Part shown: positions 1 through 10,144 of the stretch, piece after piece | How the letters are laid out: each line of letters begins with the position of its first letter | Numbering within the stretch: the stretch's first letter is position 1 | Source: Rhodopirellula baltica SH 1 | GTDB lineage: Bacteria; Planctomycetota; Planctomycetia; Pirellulales; Pirellulaceae | Assembly (NCBI RefSeq): GCF_000196115.1 | Contig: NC_005027.1 | Location: 186,001 to 250,000 of the forward strand | Length of the DNA stretch: 64,000 nt | Direction: 5' to 3' | Program-made: the position numbers and the translations under genes | The notes under the pieces: generated by a model | Seen by the model: only the letters and a program-made list of their open reading frames with translations | What the model was told of the DNA's origin: nothing | Database searches by the model: none

Positions 1-89
1 GCAACAAATACGACGCGAAAGATCCGATTGGCTACATCAATAGCTTTGAAATTGGCAACAAGGATGACGAGTCCTTGGCCAAGAAGTAG
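1..89 (+). CDS. nrtA: Nitrate ABC transporter substrate-binding protein, C-terminal end only (partial)
   Basis: Only the last 28 codons are present, read in the frame that begins at base 3 and ending with TAG at 87-89. The visible tail is hydrophilic and lysine-rich, as expected for the end of a periplasmic or lipid-anchored binding protein. The identity is inferred from position: the next three genes are the permease and two ATPases of a NrtABCD-type nitrate/nitrite importer, and the binding protein normally comes first. The tail is too short to prove this alone. The gap to the permease gene is 83 bp. Confidence 0.6.
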   Translation, partial: NKYDAKDPIGYINSFEIGNKDDESLAKK

Positions 90-172
90 CCACGACATTC
101 GGGCTCTCACCAGCCCACATCGAATTCCCTCATTGCATTCAACCTTTCACCATTTTCTGGACGCATTCCCTG

Positions 173-1288
173 ATGAATTGGCGTGGCAATCTTCTCCGTT
201 TCTGCGACGTGGCCGGACTTCCGATTCTCGAACCGTTTGTTCGCTTGGCAGCAGGCGAGGACAAACGCGAACAGTGCATTGGCATCGCGAAATTCATTTT
301 GCTGCCGATCGTGGCGGTCAGTGTGTTTCTGTTGCTTTGGGCCGGGGCCGCATCCACCGTCGTGACAGACAGCGCCAAACTGCCTAGCCCGCAAGCAACT
401 TGGGCCGCCGGCAAGCAACTGATCACGATGCACTACGATCAACGCGCCGCTGACAAGGCAGCCAAGCAAGAAAAGCTGACCGAAGCGGTGCAGTTGTTGG
501 CCGAGGCAAATGCCTACACCGCTGCCGCCACCACGGAATCGGGTCAAACCCAAACCCTTCTCGAGAACAAAGCGTTGTCGTTGAAGAAGCGAGCCGTCGC
601 GGCCGCCAACTTCACGCCATCGAGTGCCCCGACATTCATCGACCAAATCTGGACAAGTGTCAAAACGGTGTTCTTCGGTTTCTTCTTAGCAACCATTGTG
701 GCCGTGCCGGTGGGCGTGCTCTGCGGGATGAGCCCATGGTTCAACGCGGCAATGACACCGTTCATTCAGATCTTCAAACCCGTCAGCCCGCTGGCTTGGT
801 TGCCTTTGGCGTTCATCGTCATCATGTGGTACTACGCCGGCTACTCCAGCGGCGAAACGTTCTTCAACAAAGCGTTTCTGATTTCAGCATCGACGGTTTG
901 TCTGTGTTCGCTTTGGCCCACATTGGTCAACACAACCCTCGGCGTTGCCAGTGTTGACAAGGACTTCATCAACGTTGCCGACGTGCTGCGACTTTCTTGG
1001 TGGCAACGTCTGACCAAGATCATCTTGCCCGCCAGCCTGCCACTGATGTTCGCCGGCATGCGGATCAGCCTGGGCGTTGGTTGGATGGTTTTGATCGCCG
1101 CCGACATGCTCGCCCAAAACCCCGGACTCGGAAAGTTTGTTTGGGACGAGTTCCAAAACGGTAGCGAACTCACGTACGCCCGCATCGCCTTCAGCGTGAT
1201 CGTCATCGGACTGATCGGATTGGTCTTGGACCGCATCATGATCTTCTTCCGCAACTTGGTCAGCTTCGGCAATCCATCTCCCGTTTGA
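173..1288 (+). CDS. nrtB: Nitrate/nitrite ABC transporter permease with a long extra loop
   Basis: Inner-membrane permease of the NrtABCD nitrate importer, 371 residues. After one N-terminal membrane segment (about residues 40-62) comes a hydrophilic, alanine-rich, probably helical stretch (about 65-150). The usual five-helix BPD_transp_1 domain follows from about residue 160. The conserved EAA-type loop is seen around residues 265-300 ([21 protein letters not shown]). NrtB proteins are usually about 270-290 residues, so the extra N-terminal helix and loop are unusual. The ATG at 173 is the first good start after the nrtA stop. The TGA stop overlaps a possible TTG start of the next gene, consistent with one operon. 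Confidence 0.85.
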   Translation: MNWRGNLLRFCDVAGLPILEPFVRLAAGEDKREQCIGIAKFILLPIVAVSVFLLLWAGAASTVVTDSAKLPSPQATWAAGKQLITMHYDQRAADKAAKQEKLTEAVQLLAEANAYTAAATTESGQTQTLLENKALSLKKRAVAAANFTPSSAPTFIDQIWTSVKTVFFGFFLATIVAVPVGVLCGMSPWFNAAMTPFIQIFKPVSPLAWLPLAFIVIMWYYAGYSSGETFFNKAFLISASTVCLCSLWPTLVNTTLGVASVDKDFINVADVLRLSWWQRLTKIILPASLPLMFAGMRISLGVGWMVLIAADMLAQNPGLGKFVWDEFQNGSELTYARIAFSVIVIGLIGLVLDRIMIFFRNLVSFGNPSPV

Positions 1289-1335
1289 TTCTGGATGTCT
1301 CGGTTTCTTCTCTTTCTTCATCCATCGGTGCAAAC

Positions 1336-2283
1336 ATGAGCGCAGTTCTCGAAACATCACCCACGATCAAACGCCGAGCGATCTCGTCGGCCCCTAAGCC
1401 GATCCTACAGATGCGTGGAGTCTGCAAGGGCTATGGCAGCGGTGTGACGCGAAACGAAGTCCTGCAGAACATCAACCTCAACATTCGCGAGGGCGAGTTC
1501 CTGGCGGTGGTCGGGTTCAGCGGCAGTGGCAAAACCACGTTCACGCAGTTGTTGGCTGGATTGATCTCGCCTGACAAAGGCACGATCACGATGAATGACG
1601 AACCTGTCAAAGGACCGTCACCAGACCGCGGGATGGTGTTCCAAAACTATTCGCTGCTGCCATGGTTGACCGTCCGAGGCAACATCGCACTTTCGGTCAA
1701 CGCGGTTTTCAAAGAATGGTCACGTGAACAACGCCGCGACCATGTTGAAAAATTCATCGACATGGTCGGTCTGAGTCACGCTGCTCATCGCCGACCTCAT
1801 GAGCTCTCCGGTGGAATGCGTCAACGGACCAGCCTCGCTCGAACGTTGGCACTCAAACCCAAAGTCTTGTTGCTCGACGAGCCACTCTCCGCACTCGACG
1901 CACTGACACGTGGCCAACTCGGTGACGAAATCCTGAAGATCTGGAGCGAAGAGAAACAGACGTGCGTGATGATCACCAACGATGTCGACGAAGCCATCAT
2001 GGTCGCCGACCGAATCGTACCGCTGAACCCGGGCCCCAATGCATCGCTTGGTCCCGTGTTCACCGTGGGTATCGATCGACCTCGCAACAAAACCGAACTG
2101 AATGACAACGAAGAGTTCAAAGGGCTTCGCAACGCAGTGACCAACTACTTGGTCGCTGTTCGGCAAAAGGCTCGTCGCGACGAGATGGCGGCCAATCCGA
2201 CCCAAGCATTCCGTTTGCCCGAAATCGAACCTTCCGATTTGACACGTCCAACACGTGCCGTCTTCAACACCGGCCCCCGTTAA
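1336..2283 (+). CDS. nrtC: Nitrate ABC transporter ATP-binding protein, NrtC-like
   Basis: Cytoplasmic ATPase of the nitrate importer. It shows Walker A (GFSGSGKTTF), a Q-loop followed by LLPW, signature LSGGM and Walker B VLLLDEPLSALD. The H-loop position reads ITNDVDEA, so the usual switch histidine (THDVDEA) is Asn. Unlike cyanobacterial NrtC it has no fused substrate-binding domain. The C-terminal tail after the ATPase domain is about 60 residues of no clear fold. The frame is open back to a TTG at 1285 that overlaps the nrtB stop; I prefer ATG 1336 because the 17 extra residues look like non-coding leader. The partner ATPase follows 93 bp downstream. Confidence 0.85.
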   Translation: MSAVLETSPTIKRRAISSAPKPILQMRGVCKGYGSGVTRNEVLQNINLNIREGEFLAVVGFSGSGKTTFTQLLAGLISPDKGTITMNDEPVKGPSPDRGMVFQNYSLLPWLTVRGNIALSVNAVFKEWSREQRRDHVEKFIDMVGLSHAAHRRPHELSGGMRQRTSLARTLALKPKVLLLDEPLSALDALTRGQLGDEILKIWSEEKQTCVMITNDVDEAIMVADRIVPLNPGPNASLGPVFTVGIDRPRNKTELNDNEEFKGLRNAVTNYLVAVRQKARRDEMAANPTQAFRLPEIEPSDLTRPTRAVFNTGPR

Positions 2284-2376
2284 TCGCACCAGCATCCATT
2301 GCGTTGATCGAACCGGTCGACGTTTTGGAATGGGCATCCTCCGACAACTTCCACCTTCCCACTCAGTGCACCGAAC

Positions 2377-3222
2377 ATGCGCGGCTACGTTGAAATGTTT
2401 CGTCTCGGCAAGACTTACGACACCCACAATGGGCCCGTCGTGATTGTCGAGGAATTCGATCTCAACCTTGAAAAAGGCGAATATGTGTCGCTGCTCGGTC
2501 ACTCCGGTTGCGGGAAAAGCACCGTCCTGACCATGGTCGCGGGACTCAACCCAATCACCACCGGCGGCGTTGCGATCGACGGTCGAGAAATTGACGGGCC
2601 GGGGCCGGATCGCGGTGTCGTGTTCCAGTCCCCGTGCTTGATGCCGTGGATGACGGCTCTCGAGAACGTGATGCTCGGTGTGAATCAGGTTTACCTGCAA
2701 GCCAGCAAGAGAGATCGCCGCGATTTGGCGTCCTACTACCTCAACTTGGTCGGATTGGGCAGCAACCTGCACAAACGAGCCAAGGATCTCAGCCAAGGCA
2801 TGCAGCAACGTGTCGGCATCGCCAGAGCGTTTGCTCTGCGTCCCAAAATGCTGCTGCTCGATGAACCATTCGGCATGCTGGATTCGCTCACACGGATGGA
2901 GCTCCAAGAGATTCTTCTGGAGATCCTGATCCGCGACAAAGTCACCACGGTGATGGTCACGCACGACGTTGACGAAGCGCTCTTCATGAGCGATCGCGTT
3001 GTGATGATGACCAACGGACCGAGAGCAAAAGTCGGTGCGATCTTCAGCCTTCCCTTCGATCGTCCTCGCGTCCGTGCCGATGTGCTCGACCATCCCGAGT
3101 ACTACGACTTTCGCGGCAAAATGATCCAGTTCCTCGAAGATCAAGACCACAAAAAACTAAGGGCCGACGCGGAAAAACGTGCCAAGGCCCAAGAAGAACT
3201 CGCAACCGCCGATGCCACTTAA
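2377..3222 (+). CDS. nrtD: Nitrate ABC transporter ATP-binding protein, NrtD-like
   Basis: Second ATPase of the importer, 281 residues. Walker A is GHSGCGKST, the Q-loop is followed by LMPWMT, the signature is LSQGM, Walker B is [12 protein letters not shown] and the H-loop is VTHDVDEAL, so all catalytic elements are present. This contrasts with the NrtC-like partner, whose H-loop histidine is missing. The tail after residue 245 is charged and lysine-rich. ATG 2377 is used; ATG 2395 is an alternative. The next gene starts 12 bp after the stop, so co-transcription is likely. Confidence 0.88.
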   Translation: MRGYVEMFRLGKTYDTHNGPVVIVEEFDLNLEKGEYVSLLGHSGCGKSTVLTMVAGLNPITTGGVAIDGREIDGPGPDRGVVFQSPCLMPWMTALENVMLGVNQVYLQASKRDRRDLASYYLNLVGLGSNLHKRAKDLSQGMQQRVGIARAFALRPKMLLLDEPFGMLDSLTRMELQEILLEILIRDKVTTVMVTHDVDEALFMSDRVVMMTNGPRAKVGAIFSLPFDRPRVRADVLDHPEYYDFRGKMIQFLEDQDHKKLRADAEKRAKAQEELATADAT

Positions 3223-3234
3223 AGGGTTGCCAAC

Positions 3235-4170
3235 ATGACATCGATTTCAGTTCCCGCACCATCCAACGCTTCCATCACTTTGCGTCACTCACTGCCCCCG
3301 CTCGCCGTATCAGATCAATGCTATCTGCAAGGCATCCATGTTTGCGAAGTCGTTGCTCCGGGTGAGTTCACTCCGGACTGCGATTCGAGCGCACTGCCAA
3401 TCGCTCAACAATGCTTGCATGAATCAGACGCGGTGGTCGTGCAAGACCCGGCGTTGCTGCCGACGGAAGCTGCCGCGGCGATAGCGATTCCCGTTCACTT
3501 TGATGGTGCCATTCAGTCGGTCATCGTCTTCTTCGCGAAAGCACCTAGCGAAGCGATGCCCGATCCAGTCGGCGTGTTCGAAGTTTGGCGTCCGGTCGGC
3601 CCCTACGACGAAGTCGCTTTGCGAGAGGGCTACTACGGAAAGCTGGAACGTTTTCAAAACGTCAGCTCGTTCGTTCGTTTCGAAAAAGGCAACGGACTTC
3701 CCGGCGTGGTCTGGGAACAAGGCCGGGCTCTCGCTCAAGACGATCTGGCAAACCACATGGGATTCCTGCGAGCGGCCGGTGCGTCCGCGGACTTACTCAA
3801 TGCCGCGGTTGGTTTTCCTGTTTTCGCTGACCAATACCTTTCGACAGCCGTCCTAATTCAATCCAAACGTTCCCCGATGGCCCGAGCGATCGAGGTTTGG
3901 AACATCGATGGCAAAGAATGCGAACTGACCAGCCAAGCGTATGGCGAAGTCGAAAACGCGTTTCGATTTGACACCGGCACTCGTGTCCCTCTGACAACCG
4001 GAATTTTGGGTTTGGTCGCCGAACACCAACGCGTTGTTTTGCTCGAAGACATGGAAGCGTTGCTGCTCACACGGCCCGCGGAACGAGTCATGCCGTGCCC
4101 AACCGCCGGGCTCGCCATTCCGTTTTTCGACGGAACCCATCTCAGCTCCATCACCGTTTTGATGTTCTGA
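3235..4170 (+). CDS. Double GAF-like domain protein in the nitrate operon
   Basis: 311-residue soluble protein. Two stretches, roughly residues 15-110 and 130-310, have the alternating beta/alpha pattern and segments such as AIAIPVHFDG, GFPVFADQYL and GLAIPFFDG that look like GAF sensor domains. The middle part (FVRFEKGNGLPGVVWEQG) is a typical GAF-like stretch. No output domain is seen: no kinase, HTH or cyclase. It sits between the transporter ATPase and the electron-transfer subunit, with gaps of 12 and 5 bp, so it is almost certainly co-expressed with nitrate assimilation. A role in sensing nitrate, redox or nitrogen state is inference from domain type and position. Confidence 0.55.
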   Translation: MTSISVPAPSNASITLRHSLPPLAVSDQCYLQGIHVCEVVAPGEFTPDCDSSALPIAQQCLHESDAVVVQDPALLPTEAAAAIAIPVHFDGAIQSVIVFFAKAPSEAMPDPVGVFEVWRPVGPYDEVALREGYYGKLERFQNVSSFVRFEKGNGLPGVVWEQGRALAQDDLANHMGFLRAAGASADLLNAAVGFPVFADQYLSTAVLIQSKRSPMARAIEVWNIDGKECELTSQAYGEVENAFRFDTGTRVPLTTGILGLVAEHQRVVLLEDMEALLLTRPAERVMPCPTAGLAIPFFDGTHLSSITVLMF

Positions 4171-4175
4171 TCCAT

Positions 4176-5966
4176 ATGTCCAGCCTTCTTCCAACCGAAC
4201 CGAACTTCGCCCATCCCGATGGTGCTGCGCCCGGCGTCGTCACGTCGCCGGGTTTGCCGATCGAAGGACAAGGCGACTCGTTCGATTTGGTCAGTCTCTT
4301 GTTGCAAGAGCAGCAAACGCTGACCGCGGTGGAAGACTTTGCCGCCGCACACGACTCCGGAACCGCAGAAGACAACGTTGCGGATCAGCCAGCACAAGCT
4401 CGGTACTACTCCAAGCTAATGCCCGCCAGCCCGCCGGGGCCGGGACAACAGTTCGCCTTCGATGTCAATCTCGACACCTGCAGTGGCTGCAAAGCCTGCG
4501 TGGTGGCTTGCCACACCATGAATGGCTTGGACGAAACCGAAAGCTGGCGTCGTGTTGGAACGCTGGTTATCGGCGAGACCGAACCCGAAGCCATTCCCGC
4601 CGCGATTGGAGTGCAACATGTCACGACCGCGTGCCACCACTGCGAAGATCCCGGCTGCCTGAATGGTTGTCCGGTCAAAGCTTACGACAAAGATCCCGAA
4701 ACCGGAATCGTTCGGCACCTCGACGATCAGTGCATCGGTTGCAAGTACTGCACGATGATGTGCCCCTACGAAGTGCCCAAGTACAGCAAGCGATTGGGCA
4801 TCGTTCGCAAGTGCGATATGTGTCACCAAAGGCTCTCAGTTGGCGAAGCCCCGGCCTGCGTTCAATCATGTCCCAACGAAGCCATCGCGATTCGCGTTGT
4901 CGACCAACAATGCCAAGAAGTCTCTGATGAGGAACGCTTGGTCGCCGGTGCGCCGCTTTCATCCATCACCCGGCCAACCACTGTCTTCCGCAGCAACGAC
5001 CCAACCAAACGTTTTCAGGGAGTCGCGCAAGACAATGGCATCGATGAACCCGCCGAAGATCACTGGCCATTGGTCGGATTGCTGATCGCCACTCAAGTCG
5101 GCGTGGGGATGTTGCTGACCGAACGAGTGCTGGCCGCGATCGGCTGGTTGGCTGGTTCACCGATGCCAACGGAGACGACTCGCTGGACCGCGACAGTTGC
5201 CTTGATGGTTTCGATGATCGGCATGAATCTCGCCCCACTGCACCTTGGTCAACCCCTGCGATCCTGGCGAATTTTCTTGGGGCTGCGAACATCGTGGCTC
5301 AGCCGCGAAGCCGTCTTGCTGGGCAAATTCGTTGGTGTTTTGACCATGGCGGTGGTCGCCATGTGGCTACCCGCCGTTTCCGAATACTTGCCCGATTGGG
5401 TTTCCATCCCTGCTTGGGTCCCCGGCATGGTTTTGCTCGGTGCAATTGTCTTTGGAGTCGCAGGATTGTTCAGCAGCGCGATGATCTACATCGCCACCAA
5501 ACGCGTTCTTTGGCGATTTGACCGAACCATGATTCGCTTCATGGGAACCGCAGTGGTCGGCGGTGTGGCAGCCAGTGCCGCCGTGATCGCCGCGACATCG
5601 GATCGAAGCAACTCCGTCACGGTCCTGCTCGGCCTGGCAACGTTCGCTTTGATTGCGAAATTGGTTTGGGAACAAAGCATCTTGCTACGCAGTGAACCAG
5701 GTTCGTCCAACGACCAATGGGACCGACGCAGTCAACGCTTGGTGCGTCATCACCTTTCCAAATGGAGTTTGAGTCGATTGGCATTGGGATATGCCGGCTT
5801 GGCATTGCTGGTTGTCTCTTCCGCGTTGGCGATTGCCGGTTCATCAATGTTGCTCACCGTCTTCGCCGCGGCCGCAACGATGCTTTTGGTGGCAGGAGAA
5901 ACCACTGAACGATTGATCTATTTCTCAAGTGTTGTTCATGATCGCATGCCGGGGACCCTCCGATGA
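4176..5966 (+). CDS. DmsB-DmsC-like fusion: four-cluster ferredoxin and membrane anchor
   Basis: 596 residues. After about 95 disordered residues comes a DmsB/NrfC-type ferredoxin domain with four cysteine groups, starting at Cys102: [38 protein letters not shown] and CDMCHQ with a later CVQSCP. From about residue 300 there are eight or so hydrophobic segments resembling the DmsC/NrfD quinol-oxidising anchor. The two parts are normally separate genes. It probably passes electrons from the quinone pool to NasA, which overlaps its stop by 4 bp. The frame runs upstream into the GAF gene, so ATG 4176 is chosen. Direction of electron flow is inferred, not seen. Confidence 0.8.
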   Translation: MSSLLPTEPNFAHPDGAAPGVVTSPGLPIEGQGDSFDLVSLLLQEQQTLTAVEDFAAAHDSGTAEDNVADQPAQARYYSKLMPASPPGPGQQFAFDVNLDTCSGCKACVVACHTMNGLDETESWRRVGTLVIGETEPEAIPAAIGVQHVTTACHHCEDPGCLNGCPVKAYDKDPETGIVRHLDDQCIGCKYCTMMCPYEVPKYSKRLGIVRKCDMCHQRLSVGEAPACVQSCPNEAIAIRVVDQQCQEVSDEERLVAGAPLSSITRPTTVFRSNDPTKRFQGVAQDNGIDEPAEDHWPLVGLLIATQVGVGMLLTERVLAAIGWLAGSPMPTETTRWTATVALMVSMIGMNLAPLHLGQPLRSWRIFLGLRTSWLSREAVLLGKFVGVLTMAVVAMWLPAVSEYLPDWVSIPAWVPGMVLLGAIVFGVAGLFSSAMIYIATKRVLWRFDRTMIRFMGTAVVGGVAASAAVIAATSDRSNSVTVLLGLATFALIAKLVWEQSILLRSEPGSSNDQWDRRSQRLVRHHLSKWSLSRLALGYAGLALLVVSSALAIAGSSMLLTVFAAAATMLLVAGETTERLIYFSSVVHDRMPGTLR

Positions 5967-8224
5967 GTATCTCAATCAAAGACAATCGGAACGACGCCGG
6001 CAAGACATTTCAGTTACCGACCTTGTTGCAACGACGCACCGGGCCGATGACTCGCGAGTTGGTTCTGCGTCCCGGCGACCATGGACTGGGGATGACCCAT
6101 GATTCGATGGCTGCGGACACGACCACCACGGCGACCTGTGGTTTCTGCGCCACCGGTTGCGGATTGCGATTGCATTTAAAAGATGGCGAAGCGATCGGGC
6201 TGACCCCCGAGACCGCATACCCGGTCAACCTTGGAATGGCGTGCCCCAAAGGCTGGGAAGCCCTCCGAGTCTTGGATTCGCCCGAACGAGCCACGCTGCC
6301 GCTGCTTCGCGATGAAACAGGAAAGCTTTCTCCGATCGAATGGGATGATGCTTTCAGCAAGTTTTGCGATGGGATGAAGCAGGTCCAATCCGAACACGGT
6401 CCCGAGTCCATCGCGTTTCTATCGACGGGCCAGATTGCTTGTGAAGAGATGGCGTTCCTCGGCGCACTCGCGCGTTTTGGAATGGACATTCGACACTGCG
6501 ATGGGAACACCCGGCAGTGCATGGCGACCGCTGTCACGGCTTACAAAGAGTCGTTCGGATTCGACTCACCGCCGTACACCTACGACGACTTCGAACAAAG
6601 CGATTGTTTGGTATTCATTGGTGCCAATCCGTGCGTCGGGCACCCGATCATGTGGGAACGCGTGCTCCGCAATCCCCACAACCCCGAAATCATCGTCATC
6701 GATCCGCGGCGTACGGAAACCGCCGCCGCGGCAACACAACACCTGCAACTGCGGCCCAAGAATGACTTGGCATTGTTGTACGCGATCACAAACGAATTGA
6801 TCCTGCGTGACTTTGTCGAACACGACTTCGTTCAAAATCACACGCAAGGATTTGAAGAGCTTCGCCAACATGTTTCTCAGTACGATCTCGCGACCGTCTG
6901 CGAAGAAGCAGGATTGGCTGTCGAAGACGTTTCAGCAGCGGTGGAAGCGATCGGACGCGGCCGTGCCGTTTCGCTTTGGTGGACCATGGGAGTCAACCAA
7001 AGTTACCAAGGCACACGCACCGCCCAAGCAATCATCAACATCGCGTTGATCACCGGAAACATCGGGCGTCCCGGCACGGGAGCCAACAGCATCACCGGTC
7101 AATGCAATGCGATGGGTTCGCGATTGTGGAGCAACACCACCAACCTGTTTGGCCATCATTCTTTCACCGAAGAATCCGATCGCCGAAAGGTCGCAGAAGC
7201 ACTCAACATTCCCGTCGAAAAGATTCCGTCCACCACCAGTTGGAAATACGACCGGATCATTGAAGGCATCCGCAACGGTGAAATCAAAGGCCTATGGGTC
7301 GTCGCGACCAACCCCGCACACAGTTGGATTGACCAAGGCGACGTTCGCGAACTATTTGACCAGTTGGATTTCCTGGTCGTCCAAGACATGTACAAGACCA
7401 CCGAGACATGCTCGCACGCGGATCTGATTTTGCCGTCGGCGGGCTGGGGTGAAAAAGAAGGCACTTTCATCAACAGCGAACGCCGCTATGGATTGCTGAA
7501 GAAAGTCCGCCACGCCCCGGGCCAAGCTCTCGCCGACTTCCAAATTTTTCGAGGGATCGCACACCGTTGGGGAGTCGGAGAGATGTTCGCCGAATGGACA
7601 TCGCCCGAAGCGGTTTTCCAGATCATGCAGCGTGCCAGTCGCGGACAACCAAGCGACATCAGCGGCATCGAAGGCTACGAACAGATCGATCGCTGCGGCG
7701 GGATCCAGTGGCCGTGGTCAGCCGACCATGCCAGCGGTGGTTTTGAACCTGAACAACAACGACGACTGTTCGCCGATGGTCGATTCTTTCACGAAGACCG
7801 CCGGGCTCGATTGATTGTCGATGATGTTTCACCCATGCCAGAACCGGCCGGCGAGGACTACCCAATCGTTCTGCTAACCGGTCGCGGAACCGTCAGCCAG
7901 TGGCACACTCAAACGAGAACGCGACAGAGCCCGCTGCTCAGGTCGCTGTATCCCAACCAACCCTACGTCGAGATGCATCCTCGTGATGCGGCGGAATTGG
8001 ACGTCGAGCACGGCGACCTCGTTCGCGTTCGGTCTCGACGCGGACATGCCGACGCGACGGCGTGCTTGACCCACTCGGTCCAGCCCGGGCAAGTCTTCAT
8101 GCCAATGCATTACGAATGCACCAACCAGCTCACCCTTTCTCACTTTGACCCACACAGTGGCCAACCCAGCTACAAGGACTGTGCGGTCCGCATCGAACCC
8201 GTTTTGACAAGCGACCATGACTGA
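5963..8224 (+). CDS. nasA: Assimilatory nitrate reductase, molybdopterin catalytic subunit
   Basis: 753 residues of the bis-MGD oxidoreductase family. It has an N-terminal [4Fe-4S] motif (CGFCATGCG, fourth Cys in ACPKGW), then the molybdopterin domains. A Cys in [11 protein letters not shown] is at the position that ligates Mo in NapA/NasA. The C-terminal molybdopterin dinucleotide-binding domain is seen around residues 620-745 ([12 protein letters not shown]). There is no Tat signal, so the enzyme is cytoplasmic and assimilatory. About 55 residues precede the Fe-S motif. It overlaps the electron-transfer gene and the nitrite reductase gene by 4 and 8 bp, giving strict co-expression. Confidence 0.9.
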   Translation: MSISIKDNRNDAGKTFQLPTLLQRRTGPMTRELVLRPGDHGLGMTHDSMAADTTTTATCGFCATGCGLRLHLKDGEAIGLTPETAYPVNLGMACPKGWEALRVLDSPERATLPLLRDETGKLSPIEWDDAFSKFCDGMKQVQSEHGPESIAFLSTGQIACEEMAFLGALARFGMDIRHCDGNTRQCMATAVTAYKESFGFDSPPYTYDDFEQSDCLVFIGANPCVGHPIMWERVLRNPHNPEIIVIDPRRTETAAAATQHLQLRPKNDLALLYAITNELILRDFVEHDFVQNHTQGFEELRQHVSQYDLATVCEEAGLAVEDVSAAVEAIGRGRAVSLWWTMGVNQSYQGTRTAQAIINIALITGNIGRPGTGANSITGQCNAMGSRLWSNTTNLFGHHSFTEESDRRKVAEALNIPVEKIPSTTSWKYDRIIEGIRNGEIKGLWVVATNPAHSWIDQGDVRELFDQLDFLVVQDMYKTTETCSHADLILPSAGWGEKEGTFINSERRYGLLKKVRHAPGQALADFQIFRGIAHRWGVGEMFAEWTSPEAVFQIMQRASRGQPSDISGIEGYEQIDRCGGIQWPWSADHASGGFEPEQQRRLFADGRFFHEDRRARLIVDDVSPMPEPAGEDYPIVLLTGRGTVSQWHTQTRTRQSPLLRSLYPNQPYVEMHPRDAAELDVEHGDLVRVRSRRGHADATACLTHSVQPGQVFMPMHYECTNQLTLSHFDPHSGQPSYKDCAVRIEPVLTSDHD

Positions 8225-10058
8225 TCAACAGGACTCCAAACCGTTCTCAGACGAACAACAGCAATATCTCGCCGGGTTCACATTCGGTGCCGATGTCGCT
8301 CGCGCGGTCCAAGGCCTGCCCGTCATCTCTGGTTCGGGCGGTCAAGGAACCACGCTCGCCATCGGCGGCGGATCCACGACCGTCGATGGCGAATCAGTGC
8401 CCACGGGTCCCGATCGTTTTGCCTTCGAAGCCCAATCGGCGGTGCTCGCGGCAGGAAAGAAACTGTCGAAAGAAGAACAGGCCAAACGTGACAAGAACCC
8501 GCTCGACATGTGGGACGAAATGCAGGCTCGCAGCGATGCGGGCGAATTCCCCAAAGGCACGGATGTCTTTCTGCAAAAGTTCCACGGACTGTTCTATGTC
8601 ACCCCAGCGCAAGACAGCTTCATGTGCCGACTGCGCCTGCCCGGCGGTCAAATCCAAGCTTGGCAATTGCGTGGCCTGGCCGATCTGGCGGACCAATCCG
8701 CAGGCCCGTACCTGGACCTGACCACCCGCGGCAACGTGCAGTTGCGTGAGATCCCGGCCGACCAAGCCATGAACATCTTGTTCGGAACCCGCGAGCTGAA
8801 CATCGTGCCGCTGGGCAGTGGTGGCGACAACATTCGAAACTGCACCAGCAGTGCGATGTCGGGATTGGATGCGGACGAACTGATCGAAACATTGCCGCTG
8901 GCCATACGCATGCATCACTACATCCTCAATCACCGAGAGATGTACGGGTTGCCACGGAAGTTCAACATCGCTTTTGAAGGCGGTGGCCGAATTGCTTCCT
9001 TGGAAGACACCAACGACATCGGGTTCAAAGCCGTTCGCGTGCTGGATGAGAACGCATCGGACGACTTGCCCGCCGGCGTCTACTTCCAGCTTTGTTTGGG
9101 TGGCATCACCGGTCACAAAGACTTCGCCCGCTACACCGGCGTGCTGCTGCGTGAAAGCGAATGTGTTGCCGTGGCAGCCGCGATTGTCCGAGTGTTCATC
9201 CGCACCGGCGACCGCACCGATCGCAAGAAAGCACGTCTGAAATACGTGCTCGACGATATGGGATTCGAGAAATTCATCGCAGAAGTCGAAGCCGAAATGG
9301 GTCGCACGCTCACGAAAGTCGATGTCAGTCGCTTGACCGTGCAAGACATCGAGGACCGAAGTGCTCACGTCGGAGTGTTCCCGCAGAAGCAACCTGGACT
9401 GAACTCGCTCGGCATTGTCTTCCCTGTTGGGCGGATGACGACCGACCAAGCGCGTGCACTCGCCGATCTTGCTCTTCGCTATTCCAACGGCGACATTCGT
9501 TTGACCGTTTGGCAAAACTTGATATTGACCAATATCACCGACGCGGATCTACCGGCCGTCCAAGCCGGAATCCGCGAGTGCGGGCTGGACTACGAAGCCA
9601 ATTCTGTTCGAGCCGGCTTGGTTGCCTGCACCGGCAGTGCCGGTTGCAAATTTGCTGGGGCACCGACCAAAGCGAATGCCATTGAGATCGCCGAGCGAGT
9701 CGAAAGCGTTTTGACGCTTGACCAGCCCATCAACATTCATTTGACCGGTTGCCACCACAGTTGTGCTCAGCACTACATCGGCGACATCGGCTTGATTGCC
9801 TGCCAAGTCGAAGTTGGCGACGACATGGTCGATGGCTATCACATTTGTCTTGGTGGTGGATGGGGTTCACGGCAAGGAATCGCACGAGAGATTTTCAAGT
9901 CGGTTCCGTTTGCCGAAGTGCCTGATTTGGTCACTGGCATCTTGTCGAGCTATCAACAGAACCGCGTCGATTCAAACGAGTCGTTCAACGACTTCGCGGG
10001 CCGCCTCAGCGATGAGGAACTCAAAAGTTTGGTCGCCACCCCGTCAGTCGTTTGTTAA
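8217..10058 (+). CDS. nirA: Siroheme/[4Fe-4S] nitrite reductase, ferredoxin-type
   Basis: 613 residues, the length and two-fold repeat structure of NirA/CysI proteins. The cofactor motif is complete: CTGSAGC followed later by GCHHSC, the four cysteines that bridge siroheme and the cluster. Arginines expected to bind substrate are seen in LTTRGNVQL. The context (nitrate reductase upstream, no sulfate assimilation genes) favours nitrite over sulfite. The first 20 residues contain [10 protein letters not shown], similar to the N-terminus of the reductase encoded next. It reduces nitrite to ammonium with six electrons. Confidence 0.88.
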   Translation: MTDQQDSKPFSDEQQQYLAGFTFGADVARAVQGLPVISGSGGQGTTLAIGGGSTTVDGESVPTGPDRFAFEAQSAVLAAGKKLSKEEQAKRDKNPLDMWDEMQARSDAGEFPKGTDVFLQKFHGLFYVTPAQDSFMCRLRLPGGQIQAWQLRGLADLADQSAGPYLDLTTRGNVQLREIPADQAMNILFGTRELNIVPLGSGGDNIRNCTSSAMSGLDADELIETLPLAIRMHHYILNHREMYGLPRKFNIAFEGGGRIASLEDTNDIGFKAVRVLDENASDDLPAGVYFQLCLGGITGHKDFARYTGVLLRESECVAVAAAIVRVFIRTGDRTDRKKARLKYVLDDMGFEKFIAEVEAEMGRTLTKVDVSRLTVQDIEDRSAHVGVFPQKQPGLNSLGIVFPVGRMTTDQARALADLALRYSNGDIRLTVWQNLILTNITDADLPAVQAGIRECGLDYEANSVRAGLVACTGSAGCKFAGAPTKANAIEIAERVESVLTLDQPINIHLTGCHHSCAQHYIGDIGLIACQVEVGDDMVDGYHICLGGGWGSRQGIAREIFKSVPFAEVPDLVTGILSSYQQNRVDSNESFNDFAGRLSDEELKSLVATPSVVC

Positions 10059-10144
10059 CGAACGGTCGCGATGGGCGTCACGAAAACGCCTGATCCATTT
10101 CAACCTTCCAACCACGTTTCGATTCATTCCCAGGATTGATCCCG

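Noticed and set aside
1720-3150. 476-codon minus-strand open frame opposite the nitrate ATPase genes
   Set aside because: It lies antisense to two genes with complete ABC motifs, and its translation has no domain pattern. It is a by-product of codon bias.
8394-9515. 373-codon minus-strand open frame
   Set aside because: It is a shadow of the nitrite reductase gene.
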